From Mediannikoviicoccus vaginalis (GTDB lineage: Bacteria; Bacillota; Clostridia; Tissierellales; Peptoniphilaceae): a stretch of 64,000 nucleotides of DNA. A model generated the notes under the pieces. It was not told the DNA's origin, ran no database searches, and saw only the letters and a program-made list of their open reading frames with translations. Both the position numbers and the translations under genes were made by a program. Location of the stretch: contig NZ_CAKMRI010000001.1 of assembly GCF_928097925.1 (NCBI RefSeq), positions 124,001-188,000 on the forward strand, written 5' to 3'. This document shows, piece by piece, positions 19,691 to 29,206 of this stretch (positions within the stretch are counted from its first letter, which is position 1; each line of letters opens with the position of its first letter).

Positions 19691-21031
19691 TTGGATTTAT
19701 CAGTTTTAAATGAAAAAAAATTAGAAGACCTAAAAGTTATTGCAAAGGCTTTAGGAGTTGCTGGAATTTCAAAATATAAGAAGAGCGAACTAATTGAAGA
19801 GATTGAAAAGCAAGCAAAGATTAACGATAGAATAAATTCAAAAGATGACAGCGTAGAAATGGAAGATGTATCTGAAGACAGAAATGAAAAGAATTCTGAA
19901 AACTCTTCTGGAGAAACTAGAGAGGTTAAAGGTATATTAGATATTTTACCCGATGGATTTGGTTTTTTAAGATCCGACGGATATGACTCTGGAGATGATG
20001 ATATATATGTACCTCCAGTTCAAGTTAGAAGGTTTAGACTTAAGACGGGAGATTTTGTTGAAGGGCTAACAAGAGAAGTAAGCGACAAGGAAAAATTTTC
20101 TCCACTTATCTATGTGAACAAAGTCAATTATGAAACGCCTGAAAATTTGAGAAATAGAAGAAACTTTGAAGACCTGACGCCAATCTACCCTAAAGAGAGA
20201 TTTGTACTTGAAAATAACAAGGACGACCTTGCAACCAGGGTAATTGATTTAATTTGTCCCATAGGTAAAGGACAAAGGGGCATGATAGTTGCTCCACCTA
20301 AAACAGGTAAGACAACTCTACTAAAAAAAGTAGCAAAGGCTTTAAAGAAAAATAATCCCGATATATTTTTAATTGTACTTCTTATAGACGAAAGGCCAGA
20401 AGAGGTTACGGATATGAAGAGGTCCGTTGATGGTGAAGTAGTTGCATCCACATTTGATGAGATGCCACAAAACCATACAAGGGTTGCGGAAATTGTTCTT
20501 GAAAGGGCAAAGAGGATGGTAGAACATGGCCATGATGTTGTAATTCTTATGGACAGTTTAACTAGACTTTCAAGGGCCTTTAACATAACGAGCCCATACT
20601 CTGGAAAGACCCTTTCAGGAGGACTTGACCCAATGGCACTAAACCATCCAAAGAGATTTTTTGGTGCAGCAAGAAACCTAGAAGAGGGAGGCTCTTTAAC
20701 AATACTTGCCACAGCACTGGTTAATACGGGAAGCAGAATGGACGATGTTATCTTTGAAGAATTTAAGGGAACAGGTAATATGGAAGTTAAGCTTGATAAA
20801 AATCTTTCCGAGCTTAGAATATTTCCTGCAATTGATATTGCATCTTCAGGAACGAGAAAGGAAGAACTGCTTTTAAGTGAAGAAGAGCTTGATGCAGTAA
20901 GAAAACTTAGGAGATCTCTATCGGAAGATTCAAACCAAATTGTCGTTGATAATTTCTTTGAAATGTTAAGTAATACTAAGAGCAATAAAGATTTTGTTGC
21001 TGCCATGAATAAAATTAGCTTTCGCAGTTGA
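19691..21031 (+). CDS. rho: Transcription termination factor Rho
   Basis: 446 residues from a TTG at 19691 after GGAGGAAA. Rho N-terminal helical domain (MDLSVLNEKKLEDLKVIAKA, 1-45), an acidic linker (50-75), cold-shock-type RNA-binding domain (about 75-145, ILDILPDGFGFLRS), then the hexameric ATPase with Walker A APPKTGKTTLL (near 200) and LIDERPEEVTDM. Full length and ordinary. It heads the rho-rpmE-prmC-prfA order common in clostridia. Confidence 0.97.
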   Translation: MDLSVLNEKKLEDLKVIAKALGVAGISKYKKSELIEEIEKQAKINDRINSKDDSVEMEDVSEDRNEKNSENSSGETREVKGILDILPDGFGFLRSDGYDSGDDDIYVPPVQVRRFRLKTGDFVEGLTREVSDKEKFSPLIYVNKVNYETPENLRNRRNFEDLTPIYPKERFVLENNKDDLATRVIDLICPIGKGQRGMIVAPPKTGKTTLLKKVAKALKKNNPDIFLIVLLIDERPEEVTDMKRSVDGEVVASTFDEMPQNHTRVAEIVLERAKRMVEHGHDVVILMDSLTRLSRAFNITSPYSGKTLSGGLDPMALNHPKRFFGAARNLEEGGSLTILATALVNTGSRMDDVIFEEFKGTGNMEVKLDKNLSELRIFPAIDIASSGTRKEELLLSEEELDAVRKLRRSLSEDSNQIVVDNFFEMLSNTKSNKDFVAAMNKISFRS

Positions 21032-21098
21032 AATGAATAACTTACTGTGATATACTTATTAGGCTAAATGTTTAATTGTGTTGAAAGAGGTGAAATAA

Positions 21099-21302
21099 AT
21101 GAAAGAAGGAATTCATCCAGAATATCATAAAGCTACAGTTACATGCACAACTTGTGGCAATACTTTTGAAACAGGATCAACTAAAGGAGATATAAAAGTT
21201 GAAGTTTGCTCCAACTGTCATCCATTCTACACAGGCCGTCAAAGAACAGCTGAGCGTGGTGGAAGAGTTGAGAAGTTTAAAGAAAAATACAATATTAAAT
21301 AG
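21099..21302 (+). CDS. rpmE: Ribosomal protein L31 (zinc-binding type)
   Basis: 67 residues with the zinc cysteines CTTC (positions 13-16) and CSNC (35-38), and the family end HPFYTGRQR followed by a basic tail. The cysteine form belongs to the zinc-dependent class. AAAGAGGTG precedes the ATG; a terminator follows. Confidence 0.96.
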   Translation: MKEGIHPEYHKATVTCTTCGNTFETGSTKGDIKVEVCSNCHPFYTGRQRTAERGGRVEKFKEKYNIK

Positions 21303-21307
21303 TGTTA

Positions 21308-21336
21308 AAAGGGCAGACGTATTGTTCTGCCTTTTT
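21308..21336 (+). terminator. Terminator after rpmE
   Basis: GGCAGA/TCTGCC stem flanked by A- and T-runs, ending in five T residues. Confidence 0.85.
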
Positions 21337-21371
21337 GATTTTAATATTGTCCTGTAAACGAAGGTATAAAA

Positions 21372-22175
21372 ATGACATTAAAAGAGATATTAGAAAAGTT
21401 TGGTAAAGTTGATGGAAGTTTTGTTATAGAAAATATGATGGGATTAAGTCAGACGGAAATATTTTTTAATCAAAATGAAACTGTACCAAAGGATATTGAA
21501 ATTAAGATAGATGAAATTTATGAAAATTACTCAAAGGACTACCCTATAAATTATTTAATCGGTAAAAAGAATTTTTATGGAAGGGATTTTTATTTAGAAG
21601 ATGGAGTTTTGATTCCCAGGTTTGAAACGGAAATTCTAATTGAAAACATACTTAGCCTAGGCGTGGATTTTGAAAACATTTTAGATATAGGCTGCGGCAG
21701 TGGCATAATATCCATTACACTTGCCTTAGAAATGCCAAAATCGAAAGTATTAGGAGTTGATATATCGGAGGTGGCACTAGATATATCAAATAGGAATAGA
21801 GAGCTTTTAGGGGCAAGAAACTCAGAATTTAAAGAGTCTAATCTTTTTTCTTCCATTGGTGAAGAAAAATTTGACTTAATCGTTTCTAACCCTCCATATA
21901 TAAACAGAGAAGATATGAAAGCTCTTGATGAAAGGGTAAAAAAAGAGCCAGAGCTTGCACTTTTTGGTGGAGAGGATGGACTTGATTTTTATAAAGCTAT
22001 TATAGAAAAATCCCATGAACATTTGAATGAAAATGGATACATTGCATTTGAAATAGGATATAATCAGGGAGAGTCTGTTAAAGAGTTATTGAGTAATAAT
22101 GAATACGGTGATGTTAATTTGATAAAAGATTACAATGGATTTGATAGATGTGTTATAGCAAGGAGTATGATATGA
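21372..22175 (+). CDS. prmC: Peptide chain release factor N5-glutamine methyltransferase PrmC
   Basis: 267 residues. SAM-binding motif ILDIGCGSGIISITLAL near residue 105 and the catalytic NPPY (residues 173-176), which holds the glutamine of the release-factor GGQ loop. The N-terminal helical domain is a little shorter than in E. coli. It lies two genes before prfA, its substrate. Its stop overlaps the next ATG (ATGA, 22172-22175), so the chromate-transporter genes are translationally coupled to it. Confidence 0.94.
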   Translation: MTLKEILEKFGKVDGSFVIENMMGLSQTEIFFNQNETVPKDIEIKIDEIYENYSKDYPINYLIGKKNFYGRDFYLEDGVLIPRFETEILIENILSLGVDFENILDIGCGSGIISITLALEMPKSKVLGVDISEVALDISNRNRELLGARNSEFKESNLFSSIGEEKFDLIVSNPPYINREDMKALDERVKKEPELALFGGEDGLDFYKAIIEKSHEHLNENGYIAFEIGYNQGESVKELLSNNEYGDVNLIKDYNGFDRCVIARSMI

Positions 22176-22690
22176 TATTTTTACAGCTATTCACTACATT
22201 TTTTAAAATAGGTTTATTCAGCTTTGGTGGTGGTTATGCAATGATACCGCTTATAATGCAAGAGGTTGTAACAAACCATGGCTGGATAGAAAAATTGGAC
22301 TTTATAAACATAATCTCCATATCCCAAATTACTCCAGGGCCTATTGCAATTAACCTTGCCACATTTATAGGCTATAATTTAAATGGGATACTTGGGTCTT
22401 TGGCAGCTACAACATCGGTGGTACTTCCATCTATAATACTTGTGAGTTTGATGTATGTGTTTATAAAAAAATTTAGGGACAATGAGTATTTGAATTTATT
22501 TTTAGATGGAATTAAAGTTGTTATAATAGGACTTATAGGCGCAGGGTTTCTTTCCCTAGCAAGCGAAGGGCTAACATCAATAGTTGGAATTATAGTATTC
22601 ATTTTATCCTTTTATGCAGTGGGCATAAAAAAGATAAATCCAATTCCTGTTATACTTGTGGCGGGAGTCATTGGAATATTCACTAATTAG
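22172..22690 (+). CDS. Chromate transporter family protein, first CHR half
   Basis: 172 residues from the ATG overlapping the prmC stop; an in-frame upstream start at 22148 would overlap prmC more. Single CHR domain with FSFGGGYAMIPLIMQE near the start and ISQITPGPIAINLATFIGY. Short CHR proteins normally work as an antiparallel pair encoded in tandem, as here with the next gene 8 nt away. The true substrate (chromate, sulphate or another anion) is not clear from sequence. Confidence 0.88.
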   Translation: MIFLQLFTTFFKIGLFSFGGGYAMIPLIMQEVVTNHGWIEKLDFINIISISQITPGPIAINLATFIGYNLNGILGSLAATTSVVLPSIILVSLMYVFIKKFRDNEYLNLFLDGIKVVIIGLIGAGFLSLASEGLTSIVGIIVFILSFYAVGIKKINPIPVILVAGVIGIFTN

Positions 22691-22698
22691 GAGGTATT

Positions 22699-23247
22699 TT
22701 GTTTTACTTTGATTTATTCAAAACTTTTTTTATGATAGGTGCCTTTACAATTGGTGGAGGAGTTGCAATGATACCTATTATAGAAAGAGAAGTAGTCGAT
22801 AATAAAAAATGGTTAAATGATGAAGAGTTTATGGAAGCTCTAATGGTGGCACAGGGGATGCCAGGAGTTTTAGCTGTAAACATGTCCATATACATAGGAC
22901 TTAAGATTAAAGGTGTAAAGGGAGCGTTCTTCTGTTCTCTAGGCGCAGTGCTTCCATCATTTATAATGATTACGGTAATAGCACACTTTTATAAGGTGGT
23001 TGGCAGTCTCGACATTGCTCAAAAGATTTTCAAAGGTGCAATCCCTGCAGTTGCAGCAGTTATTGCCGCATCTGTATATAGCCTTGGAAAGAAGTCGGGA
23101 TTTAAAATAGTAGAATTTTTAGTAGCCATTGCCATAGCTATATCGGTGGAACTATTTAATATAAGTCCAATAGTACTAATACTTAGTTTTGGAGTTTGCA
23201 ATATTATTTATAAAAAGTTTATAAGAAAAAACGACGAGGTGTTTTAG
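22699..23247 (+). CDS. Chromate transporter family protein, second CHR half
   Basis: 182 residues from TTG 22699 after GGAGGT. CHR domain with FTIGGGVAMIPIIEREV and VAQGMPGVLAVNMSIYIGL. Partner of the preceding half. The stop codon directly abuts the prfA ATG at 23248, so this pair is inserted inside the prmC-prfA transcription unit. Confidence 0.88.
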   Translation: MFYFDLFKTFFMIGAFTIGGGVAMIPIIEREVVDNKKWLNDEEFMEALMVAQGMPGVLAVNMSIYIGLKIKGVKGAFFCSLGAVLPSFIMITVIAHFYKVVGSLDIAQKIFKGAIPAVAAVIAASVYSLGKKSGFKIVEFLVAIAIAISVELFNISPIVLILSFGVCNIIYKKFIRKNDEVF

Positions 23248-24315
23248 ATGTTTGAAAACTTAGATGCAGTAGAAGAAAAATATAAAAAACTTGAATTTGA
23301 AATAGCCGATCCCGAAGTAATGAAGGATATGGATCATTGGCAAAAGTTAATAAAGGAACATGCGGATTTAAAACCGATTGTTGAAAAATATGATGAGCTT
23401 AAAAATGCAAAGGAGACCATGGAAGAAGACAAGGAACTTTTAAATGAAGACCTTGACGATGAAATGAGAGAGCTTCTAAAAGAGGAAGTTTCAAAGCTTG
23501 AAAAAGATATTGAAACTTTTGAAGATGAACTTAAAATTCTTTTACTACCTAAAGATCCAAATGACAACAAGAACGTGTTCTTAGAAATCAGAGCTGGGGC
23601 TGGTGGAGACGAAGCCGGGCTCTTTGCTGGAGAGCTTTTAAGAATGTATAAGATGTTTGCAGACTCAATGAACTGGAAGACAGAGATAATGGAAATTTCA
23701 GAGCAGGGAGTAGGTGGAATTAAAGAAGCCGTTGTTATGATAACAGGAGAAGGTGCTTACTCAAAGTTAAAATATGAATCTGGAGTTCACAGAGTTCAAA
23801 GGGTTCCCGAAACAGAATCCGGTGGTAGAATTCATACTTCTGCTGCAACAGTTGCAGTTCTTCCAGAGGCGGATGACGTTGATGTTAAAATCGACCAAAA
23901 TGATTTAAGGGTTGACGTGTTTAGATCTTCAGGTAATGGTGGACAATCTGTAAATACTACAGACTCTGCCGTAAGAATTACACATATTCCTACAGGCATT
24001 GTAGTTTCTTGTCAAGATGAGAAGTCACAGCTTAAAAATAAAGATAAGGCAATGAAGATATTAAAGTCACGTCTATATGACAAGATGTTGGAAGAACAAA
24101 ATAAAGACATTGCCGATGCGAGAAAGTCTCAAGTTGGTTCAGGAGACAGATCTGAAAGAATAAGAACATATAACTTCCCTCAAGGAAGGGTTACTGATCA
24201 TAGAATAAATATGACAATTTATCAACTTCAAGATTTTCTAGACGGAGAGATTGGAGAGATGATTGACGCACTTATAACCTATGATCAAACTGAAAAATTA
24301 AAATTAGTTGGGTAG
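23248..24315 (+). CDS. prfA: Peptide chain release factor 1
   Basis: 355 residues, normal for RF1. The catalytic loop [19 protein letters not shown] places GGQ at residues 231-233. RF1 reads UAA and UAG, leaving UGA to RF2, which matters here because grdF uses UGA for selenocysteine. The stop codon lies inside the stem of the following terminator. Confidence 0.97.
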   Translation: MFENLDAVEEKYKKLEFEIADPEVMKDMDHWQKLIKEHADLKPIVEKYDELKNAKETMEEDKELLNEDLDDEMRELLKEEVSKLEKDIETFEDELKILLLPKDPNDNKNVFLEIRAGAGGDEAGLFAGELLRMYKMFADSMNWKTEIMEISEQGVGGIKEAVVMITGEGAYSKLKYESGVHRVQRVPETESGGRIHTSAATVAVLPEADDVDVKIDQNDLRVDVFRSSGNGGQSVNTTDSAVRITHIPTGIVVSCQDEKSQLKNKDKAMKILKSRLYDKMLEEQNKDIADARKSQVGSGDRSERIRTYNFPQGRVTDHRINMTIYQLQDFLDGEIGEMIDALITYDQTEKLKLVG

Positions 24316-24334
24316 CTTTTAGCTATCCTTTTTT
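24310..24334 (+). terminator. Terminator overlapping the prfA stop codon
   Basis: GGGTAGC (24310-24316), loop TTTTA, GCTATCC (24322-24328), then six T residues. Confidence 0.85.
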
Positions 24335-24356
24335 ATGGCAAAATATGTAATTTCAT

Positions 24357-24366
24357 ATGGTATAAT
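24357..24366 (+). promoter_or_regulatory. Extended -10 promoter before folC
   Basis: TATGGTATAAT: a TATAAT box at 24361-24366 preceded by TGG (TGn extension). No clear -35. The folC ATG is at 24381, giving a very short leader. Confidence 0.5.
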
Positions 24367-24380
24367 TTAGTAGGTGAACT

Positions 24381-25643
24381 ATGAAGAATAAAGAGATTTT
24401 AGATATTTCAAATGATAAAAAAGCATATAATGGAGCTAAAAACATAGAAAAAGTACTTGAACTTTTAGGAAATCCTCAAGATGAATTAAATATAATTCAT
24501 GTTGCAGGAACAAATGGCAAGGGATCTGTTTGTAATTTTATATCCAATGCCCTGGAAGAAAATGGATACAAGGTTGGACTATATACTTCTCCTGCAATCT
24601 TTTCAAATAGTGATAGGTTTCAAATAAACCACAATAACATAGATGATAAAAGACTTCTAAGGTACTACGATGATATAAAGAGCTTGGCAAAAGAAAATAA
24701 CATTACCATTCATGAGTTTGACATTGCAACCATAATTGCATTTTTGTATTTTTATGAAGAAGAATGTGACTTTGCAGTGATTGAAGTTGGAATTGGTGGA
24801 CGTGTTGACTCTACCAATGTAATAAAAAAATCTGTAGCTTCAGTTATTTTAAAAATAGGAATGGACCATATGGAACTTCTAGGCAATAGCTTAGAAGAGA
24901 TTGCATATGAAAAAGCGGGTATAATAAAAGAGTCGGGCGTTGTGGTTTATTATCCACAAGAAATAGAAGTAAATAAAGTTATTGAAAAAGAGGCTAGTAT
25001 TAAAAATGCAAAAGTTATAGTCCCTGACTTTGAAAATATAAAAGACTATGAAATTTCGAGAGACTCTCATAGATTTAGCTATGATGGATATGAGTTTAAA
25101 TTAAACCTACATTCAGAGGTACAGAGATATAATGCGGTGGTCGCTTTCGAAGTTTTAAAGGAATTAAAGATAAGTTTTAATATCTCTTTGGAGCGTGCCA
25201 TTAAAGGCATTAATAAGACCACTGTGTCGGGACGATACGAAATAGTAAATAGAGACCCAATAGTTATTATTGACGGAAGTCATAATCCACAGGCGGTAAA
25301 GTCTTTAAGAGATACTTTATTAAAGGACTTTCCAGATAGTGAATTTGTGTTTGTTGTTGGATTTTATAAGGACAAGGACTATAGAGAGCTTCTAGATATA
25401 AATAGTGATATTGCTTATGGAATAATCTGTTGTGACAGTGGAAGTGAAAGGTCCCTGCCATCACATAAGCTTTCTAATGTGGCAAGGGAGTTTTCAGATA
25501 GAGTTTACGATATGAAAACCGTTGAAAAGGCGCTAGACTTTGCGAAAAATAAATTTAGTGACAAGATTATTGTAGTATATGGATCATTTTCTTTAGTATC
25601 GAAAGGGGTCAAATATTTTAAAGGAGTAACAAATGACGATTAA
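24381..25643 (+). CDS. folC: Folylpolyglutamate synthase / dihydrofolate synthase
   Basis: 420 residues. Mur-ligase-type ATP-binding motif VAGTNGKGSVCNFIS near residue 42, the GLYTSP motif, VIEVGIGGRVDSTN, and DGSHNPQAV in the C-terminal domain identify FolC. It adds glutamate to folates; polyglutamylated tetrahydrofolate is the cofactor of the glycine cleavage system at 37.6 kb. The 3' end overlaps murB by 11 nt. Confidence 0.93.
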   Translation: MKNKEILDISNDKKAYNGAKNIEKVLELLGNPQDELNIIHVAGTNGKGSVCNFISNALEENGYKVGLYTSPAIFSNSDRFQINHNNIDDKRLLRYYDDIKSLAKENNITIHEFDIATIIAFLYFYEEECDFAVIEVGIGGRVDSTNVIKKSVASVILKIGMDHMELLGNSLEEIAYEKAGIIKESGVVVYYPQEIEVNKVIEKEASIKNAKVIVPDFENIKDYEISRDSHRFSYDGYEFKLNLHSEVQRYNAVVAFEVLKELKISFNISLERAIKGINKTTVSGRYEIVNRDPIVIIDGSHNPQAVKSLRDTLLKDFPDSEFVFVVGFYKDKDYRELLDINSDIAYGIICCDSGSERSLPSHKLSNVAREFSDRVYDMKTVEKALDFAKNKFSDKIIVVYGSFSLVSKGVKYFKGVTNDD

Positions 25644-26547
25644 TTATAAAGATATTTTTTCAAATGTTGACGTAGGAGAAGTGCTTTATGACGAGCCTAT
25701 GAAAAATCACACCACATTTAAAATAGGAGGACCATGTGATGTCCTTGTAATGCCAAATACAATAGAGCAAATACTAAATGTTTTAAATCTTGTTAAAGAA
25801 AATGATTTGGCATATATGATAATTGGAAATGGGAGTAATTTATTAGTTTCAGACCAAGGTATTAGAAAGGTTATTGTAAAGTTACATAAGAACTTTTCTA
25901 AAATAACTTTAGAGGAAAATAAAATAACTTCACAGGCAGGGGCAACGTTAAAAGAGATTGCAGACTTTGCCCTTGAAAATAAACTTCAAGGTTTTGAATT
26001 TGCATCTGGAATTCCGGGAGACCTTGGGGGAGCTGTGACGATGAATGCAGGAGCCTATGGCGGTGAGATGAAGGATGTGCTTGAAAGTGTAAAAGTCATC
26101 GACAAAGACTTAAATGTGATAGACATTGATGCTAAGGATATGAACCTTAGATATAGAAACTCAAGGGTACAAGACGAAGGGCTAATCGTTCTTGAAGCTG
26201 TAATAAACCTTAGTGAAGGGGATTACGATAAAATTAAAGAATATCAAGATGAATTGACTTTTAAAAGAGAGTCAAAGCAACCACTTGAATTTCCATCTGC
26301 TGGCTCCACATTTAAGAGACCTGAAGGCTATTATGCAGGTAAATTAATTGACGACTGTGGCCTTAGGGGATACAGATATAAAGACGCCATGGTTAGCGAA
26401 AAGCATTGTGGATTTGTTATAAATGCAGGAGATGCAAACTGTGAACAGGTACTATATGTGATTAACCATGTTAAAGAAGTTGTTTTTGAAAAGTTCGGTG
26501 TAAATTTAGAACCGGAGGTTAGAATTATTGGAGAATTTAAGAAGTAA
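25633..26547 (+). CDS. murB: UDP-N-acetylenolpyruvoylglucosamine reductase MurB
   Basis: 304 residues, type II length. FAD-domain motifs NHTTFKIGG, IIGNGSNLLVSD and SGIPGDLGGAVTMNAGAYGGEM; the catalytic serine lies in PSAGSTFKRP; the C-terminal VINAGDA and LEPEVRIIG motifs are present. It makes UDP-MurNAc for peptidoglycan. Overlaps the next gene by 20 nt. Confidence 0.95.
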   Translation: MTINYKDIFSNVDVGEVLYDEPMKNHTTFKIGGPCDVLVMPNTIEQILNVLNLVKENDLAYMIIGNGSNLLVSDQGIRKVIVKLHKNFSKITLEENKITSQAGATLKEIADFALENKLQGFEFASGIPGDLGGAVTMNAGAYGGEMKDVLESVKVIDKDLNVIDIDAKDMNLRYRNSRVQDEGLIVLEAVINLSEGDYDKIKEYQDELTFKRESKQPLEFPSAGSTFKRPEGYYAGKLIDDCGLRGYRYKDAMVSEKHCGFVINAGDANCEQVLYVINHVKEVVFEKFGVNLEPEVRIIGEFKK

Positions 26548-27295
26548 AGTAATTGCAGACTACCATACTCATACCATATATAGTAAAAATAATCATGGAA
26601 AGGGAACCATAAGAGAAAATGTTGAAGCCGCAATAGACGCTGGACTAAAGGAAATTTATATTACAGACCATGGTCCAGGGCATTATCTTTATGGAATAAA
26701 AAAAGATTTAATCAAGACCGCAAGGGAAGAAGTGGATAGACTTAAAGAAGAGTATAGTGACAGAATAGACATCTTTCTTGGAGTTGAGGCAAATGTGGTA
26801 GGATATGACGGAACTTATGATATTCCCGAGGATTATGAAAAATATTTTGATATTATAAATTTAGGATTTCACAATGGAGTCGTGTTTAAAGATTTTTATA
26901 GTTACGTCCACTATCGCTTTATAAATAATATTAAGTTTTCAAAAAAGATAAGAGATTATGTAACTAAGAAAAATACAGAAGCACTAATAAAGATAATTGA
27001 GAAAGAAAATATCTTTACTATTACACATCCAGGGGACAAGGTTCCAGTGGACATAGAGATGTTAGCAAAGGCATGTGAAAAAACTGGCACTGCCCTTGAA
27101 ATAAACTCTTCACATAAGAATCTTACAGTGGAACAGTTAAATCTTATTAAGGACTACGACATAAACTTTACACTTGGTTCCGATGCCCATAGACCGCAAT
27201 ATGTGGGCAATTTAAAATCTGCCCTGGAAAGGATGGAAAAAGCAGGAATAGATAGTTCAAGAGTGTTAAACTTCAAAAGGAGAAATGATCAATGA
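26528..27295 (+). CDS. PHP-domain phosphoesterase
   Basis: 255 residues from TTG 26528, positioned after GGAGG inside the murB end. PHP metal-binding motifs: ADYHTHTIYS (residues 10-19), ITDHGPGH, THPGDKVP and LGSDAHRP. Resembles the YcdX/histidinol-phosphatase-like group; the substrate is unknown. The murB-PHP-rapZ-glmR order recurs in clostridia. It overlaps rapZ by four bases (ATGA). Confidence 0.88.
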   Translation: MENLRSKVIADYHTHTIYSKNNHGKGTIRENVEAAIDAGLKEIYITDHGPGHYLYGIKKDLIKTAREEVDRLKEEYSDRIDIFLGVEANVVGYDGTYDIPEDYEKYFDIINLGFHNGVVFKDFYSYVHYRFINNIKFSKKIRDYVTKKNTEALIKIIEKENIFTITHPGDKVPVDIEMLAKACEKTGTALEINSSHKNLTVEQLNLIKDYDINFTLGSDAHRPQYVGNLKSALERMEKAGIDSSRVLNFKRRNDQ

Positions 27296-28152
27296 AAGTA
27301 GTCATTGTAACAGGAATGTCTGGAGCAGGTAAAACTGCTGCGTTAAATGCCTTGGAAGATATGGGATACTATGCAGTGGACAATCTTCCACCGGATTTAA
27401 TAAAAGACTTTATCAAACTCTTAAGTAACAACAAATCGAATATAACAAAGACTGCCATAGTGGTTGATATTAGGAGTGGCGTTTTGTTTAGCAAGCTATA
27501 TGAAGAAGTTTTACTTCTAAAAAATGCGGGAGAGGACATTAGCATTTTGTTCTTAGATGCAAGGGATGAGATTTTAGTTAGAAGATTTAAACAATTACGA
27601 AGGCCTCATCCACTGGGAAACACTGGAAACATCCTTTCAGAAATAGCTGAAGAGAGAGATAGATTAAAACAGTTAAAGGACAATGCCACTCATATTATTG
27701 ATACCTCAACCCTTACACTAGGAGAACTAAAGAGTAGAATACTATCTTTTTATGGCAGTGAGATTTTAAAAAATGAAAATATAAATATAACGATTATGTC
27801 ATTTGGATTTAAAAATGGAACATTACTTGACGCCGACTTAGTATTTGACGTTAGATTTATTCCAAATCCATACTATGTAGATGAACTCAAAGAAAAGACC
27901 GGGGAAGACGAAGACGTTAGAGAATTTGTTTTTAAATACGATAGAACTAATATCTTCTTGGACAAAGTTAAGGACTTAGTTAATTATCTACTTCCATTTT
28001 ACAAGGAAGAAGGAAAGTCCAATCTTGTAATTGGAATAGGTTGTACCGGTGGAAGACATAGATCGGTGGCCATAGCAAATGAACTTGGAAGGCAATTTGA
28101 AGAAAAAGGAGAAACTGTCTATGTATCCCATAGGGATTCTAGATATTGGTAA
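27292..28152 (+). CDS. rapZ: RNase adapter / nucleotide-binding protein RapZ (YvcJ)
   Basis: 286 residues. P-loop GMSGAGKTAA at residues 8-17, the AVDNLPPDLI motif, and the C-terminal GIGCTGGRHRSVA with SHRD. Gram-negative RapZ controls GlmS RNA; in Firmicutes YvcJ is a nucleotide-binding protein of less certain role. Its genomic link with glmR and cell-wall genes points to amino-sugar metabolism. Confidence 0.95.
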   Translation: MKVVIVTGMSGAGKTAALNALEDMGYYAVDNLPPDLIKDFIKLLSNNKSNITKTAIVVDIRSGVLFSKLYEEVLLLKNAGEDISILFLDARDEILVRRFKQLRRPHPLGNTGNILSEIAEERDRLKQLKDNATHIIDTSTLTLGELKSRILSFYGSEILKNENINITIMSFGFKNGTLLDADLVFDVRFIPNPYYVDELKEKTGEDEDVREFVFKYDRTNIFLDKVKDLVNYLLPFYKEEGKSNLVIGIGCTGGRHRSVAIANELGRQFEEKGETVYVSHRDSRYW

Positions 28153-28154
28153 AT

Positions 28155-29108
28155 ATGAAAATAGTAACTATTGGTGGAGGGACGGGAAACTCCACAATTT
28201 TAAAAGGATTAAAAAAAATAACAAAAGATATTGTGACCATAGTAACCGTTGCTGACGATGGTGGAGGCTCGGGAGTTCTTAGAAAGGACATGGGGATTCT
28301 GCCTCCTGGTGACATTAGAGCATGCTTAATTGCTCTGGCAAATGCAGAGCCACAGATGAAAGAGCTAATGGATTATAGATTTAAAGAGGGAGGACTAAAG
28401 GGACAATCCTTTGGGAATTTATTTATAGCAGCTATGGTAGACATTTATGGCGACTTTGACAAAGCCATAAAGGAAGCGTCAAATGTACTTGCCATAACTG
28501 GAAAAGTTCTTCCAATGACCTTGGAAGATGTAACTCTTTATGCTCAAATGAGTGACGGCACAACCATCAAGGGAGAATCGAATATAGGAAACTCTACAAA
28601 GGATAAAGATGTTTCCATAGAGAGGGTCTACCTAAAGCCCGATGGACCAAAGCCTATGGAGGAAGCAGTAGATGAAATTTTAACTGCGGATATAATTCTA
28701 ATTGGCCCAGGAAGTCTATACACTTCCATTATGCCAAACCTACTTGTAAAAGATATTGCAAGGGCGTTAAAGGAAACAAAGGCTACAGTGTACTATGTGT
28801 GCAACTTAATGACTCAATATGGAGAGACAAAAGATTATTCTGTTTCAGATCATGTTAAAGCTATCAATTCACATATGGGTTATTCGGTAATCGACAAAAT
28901 AATAGTGAACAAGGAACAAATTCCAGACAATGCCTTGAAGAGATATAAGAGCACGCCAGTATACCTACGGGATGAAGATAGAGAGTTTTTAAAGGACTAT
29001 GAAATTGTAGAACTGGAATGTTTTAATGACTATAAAGACAAGGTTCGCCACGACTACAATCGAATAGGAAAATATTTAATAGAAGAATACGAAAAAAGGG
29101 ATTATTAA
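28155..29108 (+). CDS. glmR: Gluconeogenesis factor GlmR/YvcK (UDP-sugar-binding)
   Basis: 317 residues from ATG 28155 (MKIVTIGGGTGNSTIL); a TTG at 28146 is in frame and somewhat better spaced from AGGG, so translation may start there. Family motifs VADDGGGSG, GILPPGDIRACLIALA and IGPGSLYTSIMPNLLV are present. In Bacillus it binds UDP-GlcNAc and stimulates GlmS. The normal next gene, whiA, is displaced to 34481. Confidence 0.93.
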   Translation: MKIVTIGGGTGNSTILKGLKKITKDIVTIVTVADDGGGSGVLRKDMGILPPGDIRACLIALANAEPQMKELMDYRFKEGGLKGQSFGNLFIAAMVDIYGDFDKAIKEASNVLAITGKVLPMTLEDVTLYAQMSDGTTIKGESNIGNSTKDKDVSIERVYLKPDGPKPMEEAVDEILTADIILIGPGSLYTSIMPNLLVKDIARALKETKATVYYVCNLMTQYGETKDYSVSDHVKAINSHMGYSVIDKIIVNKEQIPDNALKRYKSTPVYLRDEDREFLKDYEIVELECFNDYKDKVRHDYNRIGKYLIEEYEKRDY

Positions 29109-29123
29109 TTTAGTCCTTTTTTT
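29092..29123 (+). terminator. Probable terminator after glmR
   Basis: AAAAAAGG (29092-29099) and CCTTTTTT (29115-29122) across an AT-rich loop that contains the stop codon. Confidence 0.5.
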
Positions 29124-29132
29124 AGTATATAT

Positions 29133-29165
29133 TTGTTTAACCAAAAATTGGGGGGGGTATATTAT
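29133..29165 (+). promoter_or_regulatory. Promoter-like region with an eight-G tract in the spacer
   Basis: TTGTTT at 29133-29138 and TATATT/TATTAT at 29158-29165 flank a run of eight G (29150-29157). The spacing is 19-21 nt, longer than ideal, so a loss of one or two G would bring it nearer 17-18. Confidence 0.35.
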
Positions 29166-29206
29166 AAATACAAAGAAAGATAAATTGATATACATGGGGG
29201 TGCAAA

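Noticed and set aside
20185-21006. Long open frame on the minus strand (about 273 codons)
   Set aside because: It lies wholly inside rho, has serine/leucine-rich low-complexity translation and no ribosome site; it mirrors rho codon use.
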